A stretch of 64,000 nt of DNA from Paraburkholderia sp. (GCA_004322045.1 SCRN01000018.1:150741-214740), one strand, 5' to 3'; counted from the stretch's first letter, positions 43,738 to 53,213 are shown. Program-made: numbers and translations. The notes: generated by a model from the letters alone, not told the origin.

Positions 43738-44874
43738 ATGGACTACGCAACGCTCAAGGTGATTTGGTGGGCGCTCATCGGCACGCTGCTGATCGGCTTC
43801 GCGCTGACGGACGGCTTCGACATGGGTGCGGCCATCTTGCTGCCGTTCGTCGGCAAGACCGACGACGAACGCCGCATCGTCGTCAACACGGTCGGCGCAA
43901 CCTGGGAAGGCAACCAAGTTTGGCTCATCACGGCCGGCGGCGCCATGTTCGCGAGCTGGCCGCTCGTCTACGCGGCTTCGTTCTCGGGGTTCTACTTCGC
44001 CATGCTGCTCGTGCTGTTCGCGCTGTTCTTTCGGCCCGTCGGCTTCGACTATCGCAGCAAACGCGCCGATCCACGGTGGCGCCGCGCCTGGGATTGGGCG
44101 CTGTTCGCAGGGGGCTTCGTGCCCGCCCTCGTGTTCGGCGTCGCCTTCGGCAATCTGCTGCAAGGCGCGCCGTTCTCGTTCGACACCGATATGCGCGTCA
44201 CTTATCACGGCTCGTTCTTCGCCCTGCTCAATCCGTTCGCGCTGCTAACGGGCTTCGTCAGCTTGTCGATGCTGATCGCGCACGGCGCGTCATTCGTGAA
44301 GATGAAGACCGACGGCGTCGTGTCCGGGCGGGCCGGGCTCGCGCTGCGGGGCGCATCCGCGATTACGTTGCTTTGCTTCGCATTGGCCGGTGCGCTGATC
44401 GCAACGTCGGTCGTCGGCTACCGAATCGAAAGCGCGCCGCCGTTCGATACGGTCGCCAATCCGCTCCTGAAAACAGTCGATTCGGGCAAGGGGCTTTGGC
44501 TCGCCAACTACGGCCGCTTTCCGTGGATGATGATCGCGCCCGCACTCGCCTTCGCAGGCGGACTCGTTGCGTTCGTCGTCGCTCGCTCGCGCTGGGAGAA
44601 GACCGCGTTCATTGCGACGGGCGTCATGATCGTCGGCGTGATTCTCACGGCGGGCTTCTCGATGTTTCCGTTCATCATGCCCTCCTCGCTCGATGCGAAG
44701 AGCAGCCTCACGGTATGGGATTCGACCTCGAGCCGGCTCACGCTGCAAATCATGCTCGTCGCAGTGATCGTGTTCTTGCCGATCATCCTCGTCTACACGG
44801 GATGGGTCTATCGCGTCATGCGCGGCAAGGTCACGCAGGCCGCGCTCGAGGACAACCGCCATTCGATGTATTGA
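43738..44874 (+). CDS. cydB: Cytochrome bd ubiquinol oxidase subunit II CydB
   Basis: 378 residues, mostly hydrophobic, with the family N-terminus [20 protein letters not shown] and the [20 protein letters not shown] segment near residues 49-68. CydB pairs with CydA as a pseudo-symmetric partner. It starts 43 bases after cydA and is followed 53 bases later by cydX. Confidence 0.97.
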   Translation: MDYATLKVIWWALIGTLLIGFALTDGFDMGAAILLPFVGKTDDERRIVVNTVGATWEGNQVWLITAGGAMFASWPLVYAASFSGFYFAMLLVLFALFFRPVGFDYRSKRADPRWRRAWDWALFAGGFVPALVFGVAFGNLLQGAPFSFDTDMRVTYHGSFFALLNPFALLTGFVSLSMLIAHGASFVKMKTDGVVSGRAGLALRGASAITLLCFALAGALIATSVVGYRIESAPPFDTVANPLLKTVDSGKGLWLANYGRFPWMMIAPALAFAGGLVAFVVARSRWEKTAFIATGVMIVGVILTAGFSMFPFIMPSSLDAKSSLTVWDSTSSRLTLQIMLVAVIVFLPIILVYTGWVYRVMRGKVTQAALEDNRHSMY

Positions 44875-44927
44875 TCGGCCCTCGATCTGCATGTCGTGGA
44901 GCCGGCCTTTAGTTAGGAGAACGAATC

Positions 44928-45041
44928 ATGTGGTATTTCAGTTGGATTCTCGGCATCGGTCTCGCGCTCGCCTTTGGCATCATCAACGCGATGTGGCTCG
45001 AATCCCGAGCTGAAAAAGCGAGAATCGCCCAGGAGCGATAG
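44928..45041 (+). CDS. cydX: Cytochrome bd small subunit CydX
   Basis: 37 residues, read directly from ATG at 44928 to TAG at 45041, with AGGAGA upstream. MWYFSWILGIGLALAFGI starts the single helix and a short charged tail (AEKARIAQER) follows: the classic CydX/YbgT pattern with the conserved MWYF and WxLG. CydX stabilises the heme environment of bd oxidase in E. coli and Brucella. Confidence 0.93.
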   Translation: MWYFSWILGIGLALAFGIINAMWLESRAEKARIAQER

Positions 45042-45100
45042 GGATCGTTGTACTCGGGCGGGTTCGTTTCTCCCGCTCATCTCCATGCCTCACCGCAAAC

Positions 45101-45132
45101 GAAAAGCGGCGCCTCTACGGGCGCCGCTTTTC
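45101..45132. terminator. Bidirectional terminator between cydX and nagE
   Basis: GAAAAGCGGCGCC (45101-45113) and GGCGCCGCTTTTC (45120-45132) form a perfect 13-bp stem with a TCTACG loop. A/T residues at the stem base give a T tract on both strands. It serves the convergent cyd and nag operons. Confidence 0.85.
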
Positions 45133-45177
45133 GCTACCTTGCGCTTCGCCTATTCGAAGCGCGCCGACTTCATCGGA

Positions 45178-46932
45178 TCACACCGGCTGAGGCGAAGGGC
45201 CGCCCGCGGCAGGCAAACGCGTGGCCAGTTGCTCGGCATAGCGCTGCGCGGCCGGACCGCAAACGATGTGGAACGTGTCGGCCGATACCCAGGCCACGTC
45301 CAGCACGGCAAGCCGTTGCCGGTCGACCGCAGACGGATCGCGCACCACCACGCGCAGCCGCGTTGCTGCCACGGCATCGAGCGCAGCGACGTTGGTCGCC
45401 CCACCGAACACGGCGAGCCAGCGCATCGGGTCCGGATCGAGCGGGCCCGCCCCCCCTGCTTGCGTGTCGAGCGCCTTCGAAGCCGTCGCTTGCGCGCCAG
45501 CGCCTGCCGCCCCGCCTGCGATCACGGCACGCATTTCATCGGCGATCATATCGGCCTCGGGCCCGATCACCACCTGCACGTTCTGCGCATCGCGCTTGAG
45601 CACGCCGCGCGCGCCGGCTGCCTTGAGCGCGGGCTCTGAGATCTTCCCAGCATCGACGACGGACAGCCGCAGCCGCGTCGTGCAAGCGTCGACGAGCGTC
45701 AGGTTCTGCGCGCCGCCCAACGCAGCGATATAGCGATCGGCCCGCGAAGAGGCTGCGCCGGCGACGGGCGCTACGTAGCCGCCTTCTGCAAATGACTGCC
45801 CCTGCGCATCGGCGTTCGGGCTCTCGCGGCCCGGCGTGGCCATGTTGAACTTGCGGATGAAGAAGCGGAACAGTCCGTAGTAGACCACTGCATAAACGAG
45901 CCCGATCGGAATCGCGAGCCAGCCCTTCGTCGACAAACCGTAGTTCAATACGTAGTCGATGGCGCCGGCCGAGAACGTGAAGCCCAGATGCACGCCCAGC
46001 GCTTGGCAGATCGCAAGCGATAGGCCCGTCAACACCGCGTGGATCACGTACAACACGGGCGCGAGGAACATGAAGCTGAACTCGACCGGCTCGGTCACCC
46101 CCGTGAGAAACGATGTGAGGGCCATCGAGAACAGCAGCCCGCCCACCAGCGCGCGGCGCTCCTTCGGCGCTTCATGGAACATGGCCAGACAAGCGGCCGG
46201 CAAGCCGAACATCATCACGGGGAAGAAGCCCGTCATGAAGCCGCCCGCGGTCGGGTCGCCCGCAAAGAAGCGATGCAGATCGCCCGTCACGGCCGCGCCC
46301 CCGCCCGGCGGCGTGAACGTGCCGAAGACGAACCAAGCGAGCGAGTTGATGATGTGATGCAGGCCTGTGACCAGCAACAGCCGGTTCAACGTGCCGTAGA
46401 CGAACACGCCGATCGCGCCGGCCGTGGTAAGCCAGTGCCCGGTCACGTCGATGGCCATTTGCACCGGTTGCCAGACGTACCCGAAGACGACGCCGAGCAC
46501 CACGCACACTAGCCCCGTGATGATCGGCACGAACCGTTTGCCGCCGAAAAAGGCGAGGTAGTCGGGCAGCTTGATGTCCTTGTACCGGTTATAAAGCAGC
46601 CCGGCGACAATGCCCGCGATGATGCCCGAAAGCACACCCATGTTGAGCTTGTCGTTGATGTCCTTCATCACGGCGATTTCGATCAGATAGCCGATCGCAC
46701 CGGCGAGCGCGGCCACGCCGTTGTTGTCCTTCGCGAAACCCACCGCCACGCCGATGGCGAACAGCAGCGGCAAGTTGTCGAAGATCGTGCCGCCCGCATC
46801 GGCGATCATCTTGATGTTGAGCACATCGGCTTGGCCGAGCCTGAGCAAGATGCCCGCGACCGGCAATACCGCAATCGGCAGCATCAGCGCCCGCCCTAAG
46901 CGCTGCACCTTTAGAAATGGGTTCGCGTCCAT
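45178..46932 (-). CDS. nagE: N-acetylglucosamine-specific PTS permease IIC-IIB (NagE)
   Basis: 584 residues. IIC membrane domain about 1-365 (glucose/GlcNAc superfamily: VLPVAGILLRLGQ, LFSMALTSFLTGVTEPVEFSF). An IIB domain about 395-470 has the phosphorylatable Cys417 in VDACTTRLRL. A second IIB-like domain (about 502-575) aligns with the first but has Ala522 where Cys should be (ALDAVAATRLRV). No IIA is attached; that function is supplied by the EIIA-HPr-EI fusion next door. It imports GlcNAc as GlcNAc-6-phosphate. It is the last gene of the operon, before a shared terminator. Confidence 0.93.
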   Translation of the reverse strand: MDANPFLKVQRLGRALMLPIAVLPVAGILLRLGQADVLNIKMIADAGGTIFDNLPLLFAIGVAVGFAKDNNGVAALAGAIGYLIEIAVMKDINDKLNMGVLSGIIAGIVAGLLYNRYKDIKLPDYLAFFGGKRFVPIITGLVCVVLGVVFGYVWQPVQMAIDVTGHWLTTAGAIGVFVYGTLNRLLLVTGLHHIINSLAWFVFGTFTPPGGGAAVTGDLHRFFAGDPTAGGFMTGFFPVMMFGLPAACLAMFHEAPKERRALVGGLLFSMALTSFLTGVTEPVEFSFMFLAPVLYVIHAVLTGLSLAICQALGVHLGFTFSAGAIDYVLNYGLSTKGWLAIPIGLVYAVVYYGLFRFFIRKFNMATPGRESPNADAQGQSFAEGGYVAPVAGAASSRADRYIAALGGAQNLTLVDACTTRLRLSVVDAGKISEPALKAAGARGVLKRDAQNVQVVIGPEADMIADEMRAVIAGGAAGAGAQATASKALDTQAGGAGPLDPDPMRWLAVFGGATNVAALDAVAATRLRVVVRDPSAVDRQRLAVLDVAWVSADTFHIVCGPAAQRYAEQLATRLPAAGGPSPQPV

Positions 46933-47028
46933 TGATTCCTCCAGTTGGTCCGTCTCGTCGTTGATGTTTCGTGTCGTCTGTAGTCGATCGTCTAAGTGCG
47001 ATTTCGGGCGTCGGATGAGTTGGAAGAC

Positions 47029-49629
47029 CTAATCCATGGGCCAGATCTCGCGGCTTGCTGCTCTTACCGCCTGCGCCGAATCGAGCGCGAGCAAATCGCT
47101 CGCGCGTTGGCGGCACAGTTGATAATCCAGGGTGCGCACGCGTGCTTTGATGCCCGGAACGGCCACCGGGTCCACCGACAACTCGGTGACGCCAAGGCCC
47201 ACGAGCAACGGCACGGCCACCGGGTCGCCGGCCAATGCGCCGCATACGCCCACCCACTTGCCATGCTTGGCCGCGCCTTGCGTCGTCAGCTCGATCAGGC
47301 GCAACACCGCCGGATGCAGGCCGTCGGCCTGCGCTGCCAGATCGGCCTGGCAACGGTCCATGGCAAGCGTGTACTGCGTCAAGTCGTTCGTGCCGATCGA
47401 GAGAAAATCGGCGTGACGCGCGAGCTGATCGGCAAGCAGCGCCGCCGACGGGACTTCGATCATTACCCCCACCTCGATCGCATCGGTGCGGCCCAAGCCG
47501 CGTGCCAGATCGTCGATGCGCTTGCGCACGCGCACGAGTTCGCCCGCGTCGGTCACCATCGGCAACAAGATGCGCACGCAACCATGCGGTTGAACGGCGA
47601 TGAGGCCGCGCAGCTGTTCGTCGAGCAAATCGGGGCGCACCTGCGCAAGCCGGATGCCGCGCAAACCGAGCGCGGGGTTCGTCTCAGGGGGCAGCGTCAG
47701 ATACGGCACTTCCTTGTCCGCGCCGACATCGAGCGTGCGGATGATCGCCGTGCGGCCCTCGAGCGCGTCGACGATCGCTTGATAGCTTTGGCGGTGCTCT
47801 TCGGCATTGGGCGCCGACTCGCGGTGGATGAACAACAATTCGGTGCGCAGCAGGCCGACGGCATCGGCGCCGTTATCGAGCGCGGTGCGTGCATCGTCGA
47901 TCGTTGCGATGTTCGCCGCCACCTCGATCGCGCGGCCATCGTGCGTGGCCGCCGCCTGCCGCGACGTCCGGCGGTTCGTTTCGCGCACGCCTGCCAGGCG
48001 CTGGCGCTCGAGGCGTACGCGCTCCACGTCGAGTTCGGTCGGCGCGTATTCGAGCCGGCCGGCGCTCGCATCGACGACGACTTGCGTGCCGTCGGGAATA
48101 GCGTGCAGTGCGTCGCCCACCGCGACGAGCGCGGGGATGCCCAGTTGCCGCGCGATGATCGCCGCGTGCGATGTCGCGCCACCGCCGGCCATCACGAGCG
48201 CGGTCACGCGCGCGCGATCGAGCGAGGACAGATCCGATGGCGTGAACTCGTTAGCGGCCAAGACCGCTTCGTTCGGCAAAGTGCGTGCGGCCGGGTTGGC
48301 GTAGCCAAGTGCGCGCAGCACGCGTTTTTCGATGTCGCGCAAATCGGCGGCGCGCTCGGCGAGCAACATGTCTTCGACATGCGCGAGCACGGCGATTTGC
48401 GCGCGAATCGCTTCGCGCCAGGCGAAGCCTGCGCTTTTGCCGAGGCTGATCAGATCGCGGGCGGCGTCCACGAGCGTCGGATCTTCGAGCAGCACCCGAT
48501 GCACGGCGAAGATGCCCGCCTCGCCGACGGCCCCGCGCTGGGATGCGTCGCGCACCGTGGTGTTCAATTCATGATCGACGGTCGCGAGCGCGCGATCGAG
48601 CATGCGGCTTTCGGCGGCCGGCGTTCCACTGCCGAGCTCGGGCGGGACGAGTTCGGCATCGTCCCAGCGCACGAGCGTGCCCACGGCGATTCCGGGCGCC
48701 GCGCATACGCCGGCAAGCGTGTTTGGGTCCAGCGGCATGCCCGAGGGCTGCGCCGCTTGCCCCGGCGCCGGCGACTTCACCCGCGCCGGCGTTTCCTCGA
48801 GTTCGCCATGCACCTCACGCAACAGTTCGCGCGCGACCGCCTCCACGGCTTGCGCCGCATCGCGTCCGGTGCCGACGATCTCCACCTTCGCGCCTTCGCC
48901 CGCGCCCAGGCCAAGTAGGCCGACGACGCTTTGGACGTTCGCATGCCGGCCATCGTGATGGACCTCGACTTGTGCCTGCAAGCCTCGCACCGCTTCTCTT
49001 GCGCGCGCCGCGGGACGCGCATGCAGTCCACCCAACTGCATCAACGTGACGATGCGGCTCGCCTGCACCTTGACGTCTGCCGTTTGCGCCGCTTGCGCCC
49101 CTGCAGCCGCTTGCGCGCCTTCAGCCGCCGGCTGCGCTTGCGTTTGTGCCGCGCCGCCTTTCACGCGCACGGCCAGCAACGGCGTCACGCCCGCCGTGAC
49201 GCGGCCCGATGCGCGCTCGACGATCTCGAACGAGTCGGAATTGGCGATCGCGATGACCGAAACCAAGCTGGGCGCCTTCGTGCCGACCGTATCCTGATCG
49301 AATTCGATGAGCAGATCGCCCGCTCGCACGTGCGCGCCCTGTGCGACTTTCGCCGTGAATCCGGCGCCGCCCAATTCCACCGTGTCGATGCCGATATGCA
49401 ACAGAATCTCGGCGCCTTCCGGCGTTTGCAGCGTGACCGCATGCCCGGTGCGCGCCAAGTGCGTGACGAGCCCGTCGCACGGCGCGACGAGGCGCCCTTC
49501 GAGCGGATCGATAGCGAGCCCGTCGCCGAACATGCCCTCGGCGAAGACGGGATCGGGGACGTCGGAGAGCGGCACCACCGGACCTGTCAGCGGCGCCAGC
49601 AGGACCAGCTTGTCCGGGGATTGATTCAT
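47029..49629 (-). CDS. EIIA-HPr-Enzyme I fusion phosphotransferase (NagF type)
   Basis: 866 residues from the ATG at 49629 with GAGGAG upstream. EIIA-Glc domain about 8-155 (His78 in LLHIGIDTVEL); Ala/Gln-rich linker; HPr domain about 188-275 (His203 in GLHARPAARA); Enzyme I about 300-860 (His488 in GGGATSHAAII, PEP-binding C-terminal TIM barrel with SIGTNDLTQYT). The one protein relays phosphate from PEP to NagE, which lacks its own IIA. Fusions of this order are known for GlcNAc uptake in Burkholderiales and Xanthomonas relatives. 96 bases separate it from nagE. Confidence 0.95.
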   Translation of the reverse strand: MNQSPDKLVLLAPLTGPVVPLSDVPDPVFAEGMFGDGLAIDPLEGRLVAPCDGLVTHLARTGHAVTLQTPEGAEILLHIGIDTVELGGAGFTAKVAQGAHVRAGDLLIEFDQDTVGTKAPSLVSVIAIANSDSFEIVERASGRVTAGVTPLLAVRVKGGAAQTQAQPAAEGAQAAAGAQAAQTADVKVQASRIVTLMQLGGLHARPAARAREAVRGLQAQVEVHHDGRHANVQSVVGLLGLGAGEGAKVEIVGTGRDAAQAVEAVARELLREVHGELEETPARVKSPAPGQAAQPSGMPLDPNTLAGVCAAPGIAVGTLVRWDDAELVPPELGSGTPAAESRMLDRALATVDHELNTTVRDASQRGAVGEAGIFAVHRVLLEDPTLVDAARDLISLGKSAGFAWREAIRAQIAVLAHVEDMLLAERAADLRDIEKRVLRALGYANPAARTLPNEAVLAANEFTPSDLSSLDRARVTALVMAGGGATSHAAIIARQLGIPALVAVGDALHAIPDGTQVVVDASAGRLEYAPTELDVERVRLERQRLAGVRETNRRTSRQAAATHDGRAIEVAANIATIDDARTALDNGADAVGLLRTELLFIHRESAPNAEEHRQSYQAIVDALEGRTAIIRTLDVGADKEVPYLTLPPETNPALGLRGIRLAQVRPDLLDEQLRGLIAVQPHGCVRILLPMVTDAGELVRVRKRIDDLARGLGRTDAIEVGVMIEVPSAALLADQLARHADFLSIGTNDLTQYTLAMDRCQADLAAQADGLHPAVLRLIELTTQGAAKHGKWVGVCGALAGDPVAVPLLVGLGVTELSVDPVAVPGIKARVRTLDYQLCRQRASDLLALDSAQAVRAASREIWPMD

Positions 49630-49669
49630 TAATCGGGACTCCTCAGCACGTTCCATCCGCATGTCTCGC

Positions 49670-50677
49670 TTAGTGGGTTTCAGTGATTTTGTTCAAGTGG
49701 CGCGGTGCGTCGGGATCGCGGCCGCGTGCGGCCGCGAGTTCGGCGGCCATGACGTAGAAGGTTTGGATGACGGCGATCGGATCGAGCGCCGCGTGGCGGC
49801 TCGTCGCGAGCCGCAGTTGCGCGTCCTCGACGTCCTCGGGCGCCGCAAGCAACACGCGCGCGCCGCGCGAGCGCATGTCGGCGGCGAGCCGGATCAACCC
49901 CGCTTGCTCGGGGCCGCGCGGCGCGAATACCAGCAACGGGTAGTCTCGATCGATGAGTTCCATCGGGCCGTGGCGCACCTCGGCGCTCGAGAACGCTTCG
50001 GCTTGAATGCCTGACGTCTCTTTCAGTTTGAGCGCCGCTTCTTGCGCTACCGCCAGGCCAAGGCCGCGGCCGATCACGATCATGCGCTCGACCTCGCGCA
50101 GCGTATCGACCGCCAGCGACCAATCGATCACGGCGGCGTCGCGCAAGGTGTCGGGCAACGCCCGCAGCGCATCGATCAACGCCGGGTCGCGCTGCCAATA
50201 CGCGACGAGTTGCGCGGAGATCGACAACATGGCGATGTAGCTCTTGGTGGCCGCGACCGAACGCTCGGGACCGGCCAGCAGCGGCAGTTGCCACTCGCAA
50301 GCATCGGCGAGCGGCGAGACGGGCGCATTCACGGCGCTCACGGTGAGCGCTCCGGCATCGCGCAGGGCTGTCATCGTGTCGACGAGATCGGGGCTGCGGC
50401 CCGACTGCGAAAATGCGATGGCCAACTCGCCCGCCACGCGCAGGGGCGCCGCTTGCAGCGTCGCGATCGACATGGGCAGCGACGCCACGGGCACGCCAAT
50501 GCGGCTCATGGCGAGGCTCGCAAAGTAGCTCGCGGCGTGGTCGGAGCTGCCACGTGCAACCGTGAGCGCAACGTGACACGGCTTGGCCGCCAGCACCGAG
50601 GCGAGCGCCTCGACCCGTGCGCTGTCGGCGCACTGGCTTTGCACGACCGCGCTCGCAGCGAGCGCCTCTTTAAGCAT
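49670..50677 (-). CDS. nagB-II: SIS-domain glucosamine-6-phosphate deaminase (NagB-II type)
   Basis: 335 residues from the ATG at 50677, which overlaps the end of nagA by eight bases; a start at 50704 is possible but deeper in nagA. Two SIS domains, as in the isomerase half of GlmS: VARGSSDHAASYFASLAM near residues 41-58, FSQSGRSPDLVDTM near 90-103, and RGLGLAVAQEAALKLKETSGIQAEAFSSAE near 205-234. No glutaminase domain is present. Such proteins deaminate GlcN-6-P to fructose-6-P and replace the unrelated NagB in many beta-proteobacteria. The position in a nag operon supports this. Confidence 0.9.
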   Translation of the reverse strand: MLKEALAASAVVQSQCADSARVEALASVLAAKPCHVALTVARGSSDHAASYFASLAMSRIGVPVASLPMSIATLQAAPLRVAGELAIAFSQSGRSPDLVDTMTALRDAGALTVSAVNAPVSPLADACEWQLPLLAGPERSVAATKSYIAMLSISAQLVAYWQRDPALIDALRALPDTLRDAAVIDWSLAVDTLREVERMIVIGRGLGLAVAQEAALKLKETSGIQAEAFSSAEVRHGPMELIDRDYPLLVFAPRGPEQAGLIRLAADMRSRGARVLLAAPEDVEDAQLRLATSRHAALDPIAVIQTFYVMAAELAAARGRDPDAPRHLNKITETH

Positions 50678-51773
50678 ATTCGACAATCTGCTCCCCTTCG
50701 ACAAAAGTCGTCGCCAAGGTCAGGTCGCGCTCGAACACGACGACGTCGGCCCATGCGCCGCGTGCGAGCCGGCCTCGGTCTTCGATCCCGAGGTAGTCGG
50801 CGGCGTAGCGCGACATGCGGTTGGAAACATCGGCGAGCGGCAGGCCCAGCGATACGAGATTTCGCAGCGCGGTATCCATCGTCAGGGTGCTGCCTGCGAG
50901 CGTGCCGTCCGCTAGCCGTACGCCGCCGAGGCACTTCGTCACGTGCTGGCTGCCCAGGCGATATTCGCCGTCGGGCATGCCGGTCGCCGACGTGCTGTCG
51001 GTCACGACATAGAGGCGCGGGATGGCCCGCAGCGCCGCTCGAATCGCACCGGGATGCACGTGCAGCAGATCGGGGATGATCTCCGCGAATTCGGCATGCG
51101 CGAACGCAGCGCCGACCAATCCCGGATTGCGATGGTGCATCGGCGACATCGCATTGAACAAATGCGTGAAGCCGCAGGCACCGTGCTTGAGCGCGGCCAC
51201 TGCGTCGTCATAGGTGGCGAGCGAGTGGCCGAGCTGCACCCGGACGCCGCGAGCCACCATCTCCGAGATGATTTCCATGTGTCCCGCGATCTCGGGGGCG
51301 AGCGTGACGACACGGATAGGCGCGACCGACAGGTACTTCAGGACCTCGTCGAGCACCGCGCTGACAGCAGCGTCAGGCTGTGCGCCCAGCTTGCCGGGGT
51401 TGATGTAGGGGCCTTCCAGATGCACACCGAGCACGCGCGCGCCGCCGGGTGTACGGGTGCGAGTCACCTCGCCCAAGCCGGCGACCACCGCGAGCAGTTC
51501 GTCGCGCGGCGCAGTCATCGTCGTCGCAAGCAGGCTCGTCGTGCCGTGGCGGGCATGCGTGCGCACGATCGTTTCGATCGCGGCCCCCGCTTCCATCACG
51601 TCGGCGCCGCCGCCGCCGTGAACGTGCAGGTCGATGAAGCCCGGAAGGATGTAGGGCTCGGTGTTGGTCGCGGGGTCGGCCGCCCCCCCCTCGAGCGCGG
51701 TGATCCTTCCGTTCTCATAGTGGAGCGTGCCGCGTATCCAACCGTCCGGCGTCAGAATGTTTCCGTTCAGCAT
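50670..51773 (-). CDS. nagA: N-acetylglucosamine-6-phosphate deacetylase NagA
   Basis: 367 residues, amidohydrolase fold. The metal-binding GFIDLHVHGGGGADVMEAG (residues about 44-62), the VLGVHLEGPYINP segment near 120, the His pairs in LGHSLATYDDA and THLFNAMSPMHHRN, and the catalytic Asp in VTDSTSATG are all seen. It converts GlcNAc-6-P to GlcN-6-P and acetate, feeding the SIS deaminase. First gene of the nag operon. A run of eight C (51683-51690 on the plus strand) lies within its early codons. Confidence 0.97.
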   Translation of the reverse strand: MLNGNILTPDGWIRGTLHYENGRITALEGGAADPATNTEPYILPGFIDLHVHGGGGADVMEAGAAIETIVRTHARHGTTSLLATTMTAPRDELLAVVAGLGEVTRTRTPGGARVLGVHLEGPYINPGKLGAQPDAAVSAVLDEVLKYLSVAPIRVVTLAPEIAGHMEIISEMVARGVRVQLGHSLATYDDAVAALKHGACGFTHLFNAMSPMHHRNPGLVGAAFAHAEFAEIIPDLLHVHPGAIRAALRAIPRLYVVTDSTSATGMPDGEYRLGSQHVTKCLGGVRLADGTLAGSTLTMDTALRNLVSLGLPLADVSNRMSRYAADYLGIEDRGRLARGAWADVVVFERDLTLATTFVEGEQIVEYA

Positions 51774-51896
51774 GGGATTGCTATCTCAAAAAAACTGGAG
51801 CGGGCGCATGGTGCGCGCCATCGTTGCTGCGTGTCGCGTGCGAGCCTACCTCGGGGCGTCCTCGGACGTGGGTAAGGGGCGATCAAATTGGAGCCC

Positions 51897-51924
51897 ATTA
51901 TATAACCAGAATAGGACCAGTCAA
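51897..51924 (-). promoter_or_regulatory. Promoter of the nag operon with tandem CTGGT half-sites
   Basis: Read on the minus strand: TTGACT (51924-51919), 16 bases, and a perfect TATAAT (51902-51897). Across the -35/-10 spacer the sequence CTGGTCCTATTCTGGT repeats CTGGT eleven bases apart, an operator-like direct repeat facing one side of the helix. A leader of roughly 115 bases precedes nagA. The remaining bases between this promoter and the MarR-GNAT gene (to 52200) show a possible TTGACC at 52134-52139 but no convincing matched -10. Confidence 0.65.
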
Positions 51925-52200
51925 CGAAGGCTACGAGCGCGCGCGAAAACCCGCAGCGGTCTTGCTGCGTAAGGCTTTTACCGTACCTGAACTGATTTTT
52001 TCGGCGATTTTGGCGCATCGGGACTTACCCGGAGCGCATGTCCGACATGCCCGCCAGTGGGCGGCAAACAGCTGTTACTCCAGACGAAAGTACCTGTTTA
52101 GTACCAGCTGGGATGTCGAGGAAAGCTTGTTTGTTGACCGCGATCCCATATAGTTCTGACTAATTAAGACGATACGGTGACGAACCGGAGAAAGCCTGCG

Positions 52201-53127
52201 TTGACAGACCCTACCTTGATGCGCCGCGCCGAGGCGGTGCGCCATTTCAATCGCTTTTACACGCAGCACATCGGCGTGCTGCACGAATTTCTGCAAAAAA
52301 GCCCGTTCTCGCTGACCGAAGTGCGGGTGCTACGCGAACTCGCGCTCGGCACCGTCTCGACCGCCACGGAGTTGGCGCGCACGCTCGGTCTCGACAGCGG
52401 CTATCTGAGCCGCGTATTGACGAGTTTCGAGCGCCGCCAATTGATCTCGCGGCGGCAATCGGAAGTGGACGCCCGGCAGTCGCTGCTCGCCATGACGCCG
52501 GTGGGACGCGCCGCCTATGTGCCGCTCGAAGTCGCCGCCCTGGACGAAGTGCGCGGCGTGCTCAATGCGTTATCGGCGGCGGGACAGGAACAATTGCTCG
52601 AAGCGATGCGCATCATCGAGCGGTTGCTCGATCGCACCTCGTCGCAGCCCCCGGTGCTGCTGCGGGCGCCCAAGGCCGGCGATTACGGCTGGCTCGTGCA
52701 TCGTCAAGCGTTGCTGTTCGAAGCCGAATACGGCGCCGACTCGCGCTTCGAAGCCATCGCATCGCAGGAAAGCGCGCAATTGGCGCAGCAGAACGATCCC
52801 GAGCGCGCGATGTGCTGGATCGCGGAGCAACGGCAGAGCATCGTCGGGGGTGCGTTCGTCGCCGCGCTATCGGGGCGCACGGCACGCATGCGGTTGCTCT
52901 ATGTGGAGCCCGAGTCGCGGGGCCTGGGCATCGGTACCCTGCTCGTCGCGCAAGGCATCGACTTTGCCCAACGCGCAGGGTACGAGAAACTGGTTCTCAC
53001 GAGCTGCGGCGCGCCCGACGGCCGCCGCGGGGTATTCGAGCGCGCGGGCTTTAGCTGTGTCGCGACCGAGCCGGAGCGGCGCTTTGGTCGCAACCTGATT
53101 ACCCAGACGTGGGAACGTAAGCTCTGA
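52201..53127 (+). CDS. MarR-type winged helix fused to GNAT acetyltransferase
   Basis: 308 residues from a TTG at 52201 with CGGAGAAAG just upstream; alternatives are GTG 52177 and ATG 52219. Residues about 15-150 form a MarR winged helix (LTEVRVLRELALG, ATELARTLGLDSGYLSRVLTSFE, wing SEVDARQSLLAMTPVG). Residues about 160-308 form a GNAT domain with the acetyl-CoA motif ESRGLGIGTLLVAQG and a GVFERAGF C-terminal motif. Fusions of this kind are widespread and little studied; targets are unknown. It is divergent from the nag operon and might regulate it or itself, but this is only inference from position. Confidence 0.9.
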   Translation: MTDPTLMRRAEAVRHFNRFYTQHIGVLHEFLQKSPFSLTEVRVLRELALGTVSTATELARTLGLDSGYLSRVLTSFERRQLISRRQSEVDARQSLLAMTPVGRAAYVPLEVAALDEVRGVLNALSAAGQEQLLEAMRIIERLLDRTSSQPPVLLRAPKAGDYGWLVHRQALLFEAEYGADSRFEAIASQESAQLAQQNDPERAMCWIAEQRQSIVGGAFVAALSGRTARMRLLYVEPESRGLGIGTLLVAQGIDFAQRAGYEKLVLTSCGAPDGRRGVFERAGFSCVATEPERRFGRNLITQTWERKL

Positions 53128-53213
53128 GCCCATGCCTCGCGTACCACTAGTCCGGCAAAGTCGCGCTGTCGCGTAGTCGCGCGCAGCGCGCCGTCAGGCT
53201 CGTCCCGCGTCGA

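Noticed and set aside
46996..48918. 640-codon open frame antisense to the EIIA-HPr-EI fusion
   Set aside because: Low-complexity Arg/His-rich translation and no ribosome-binding site; the fusion gene explains the DNA.
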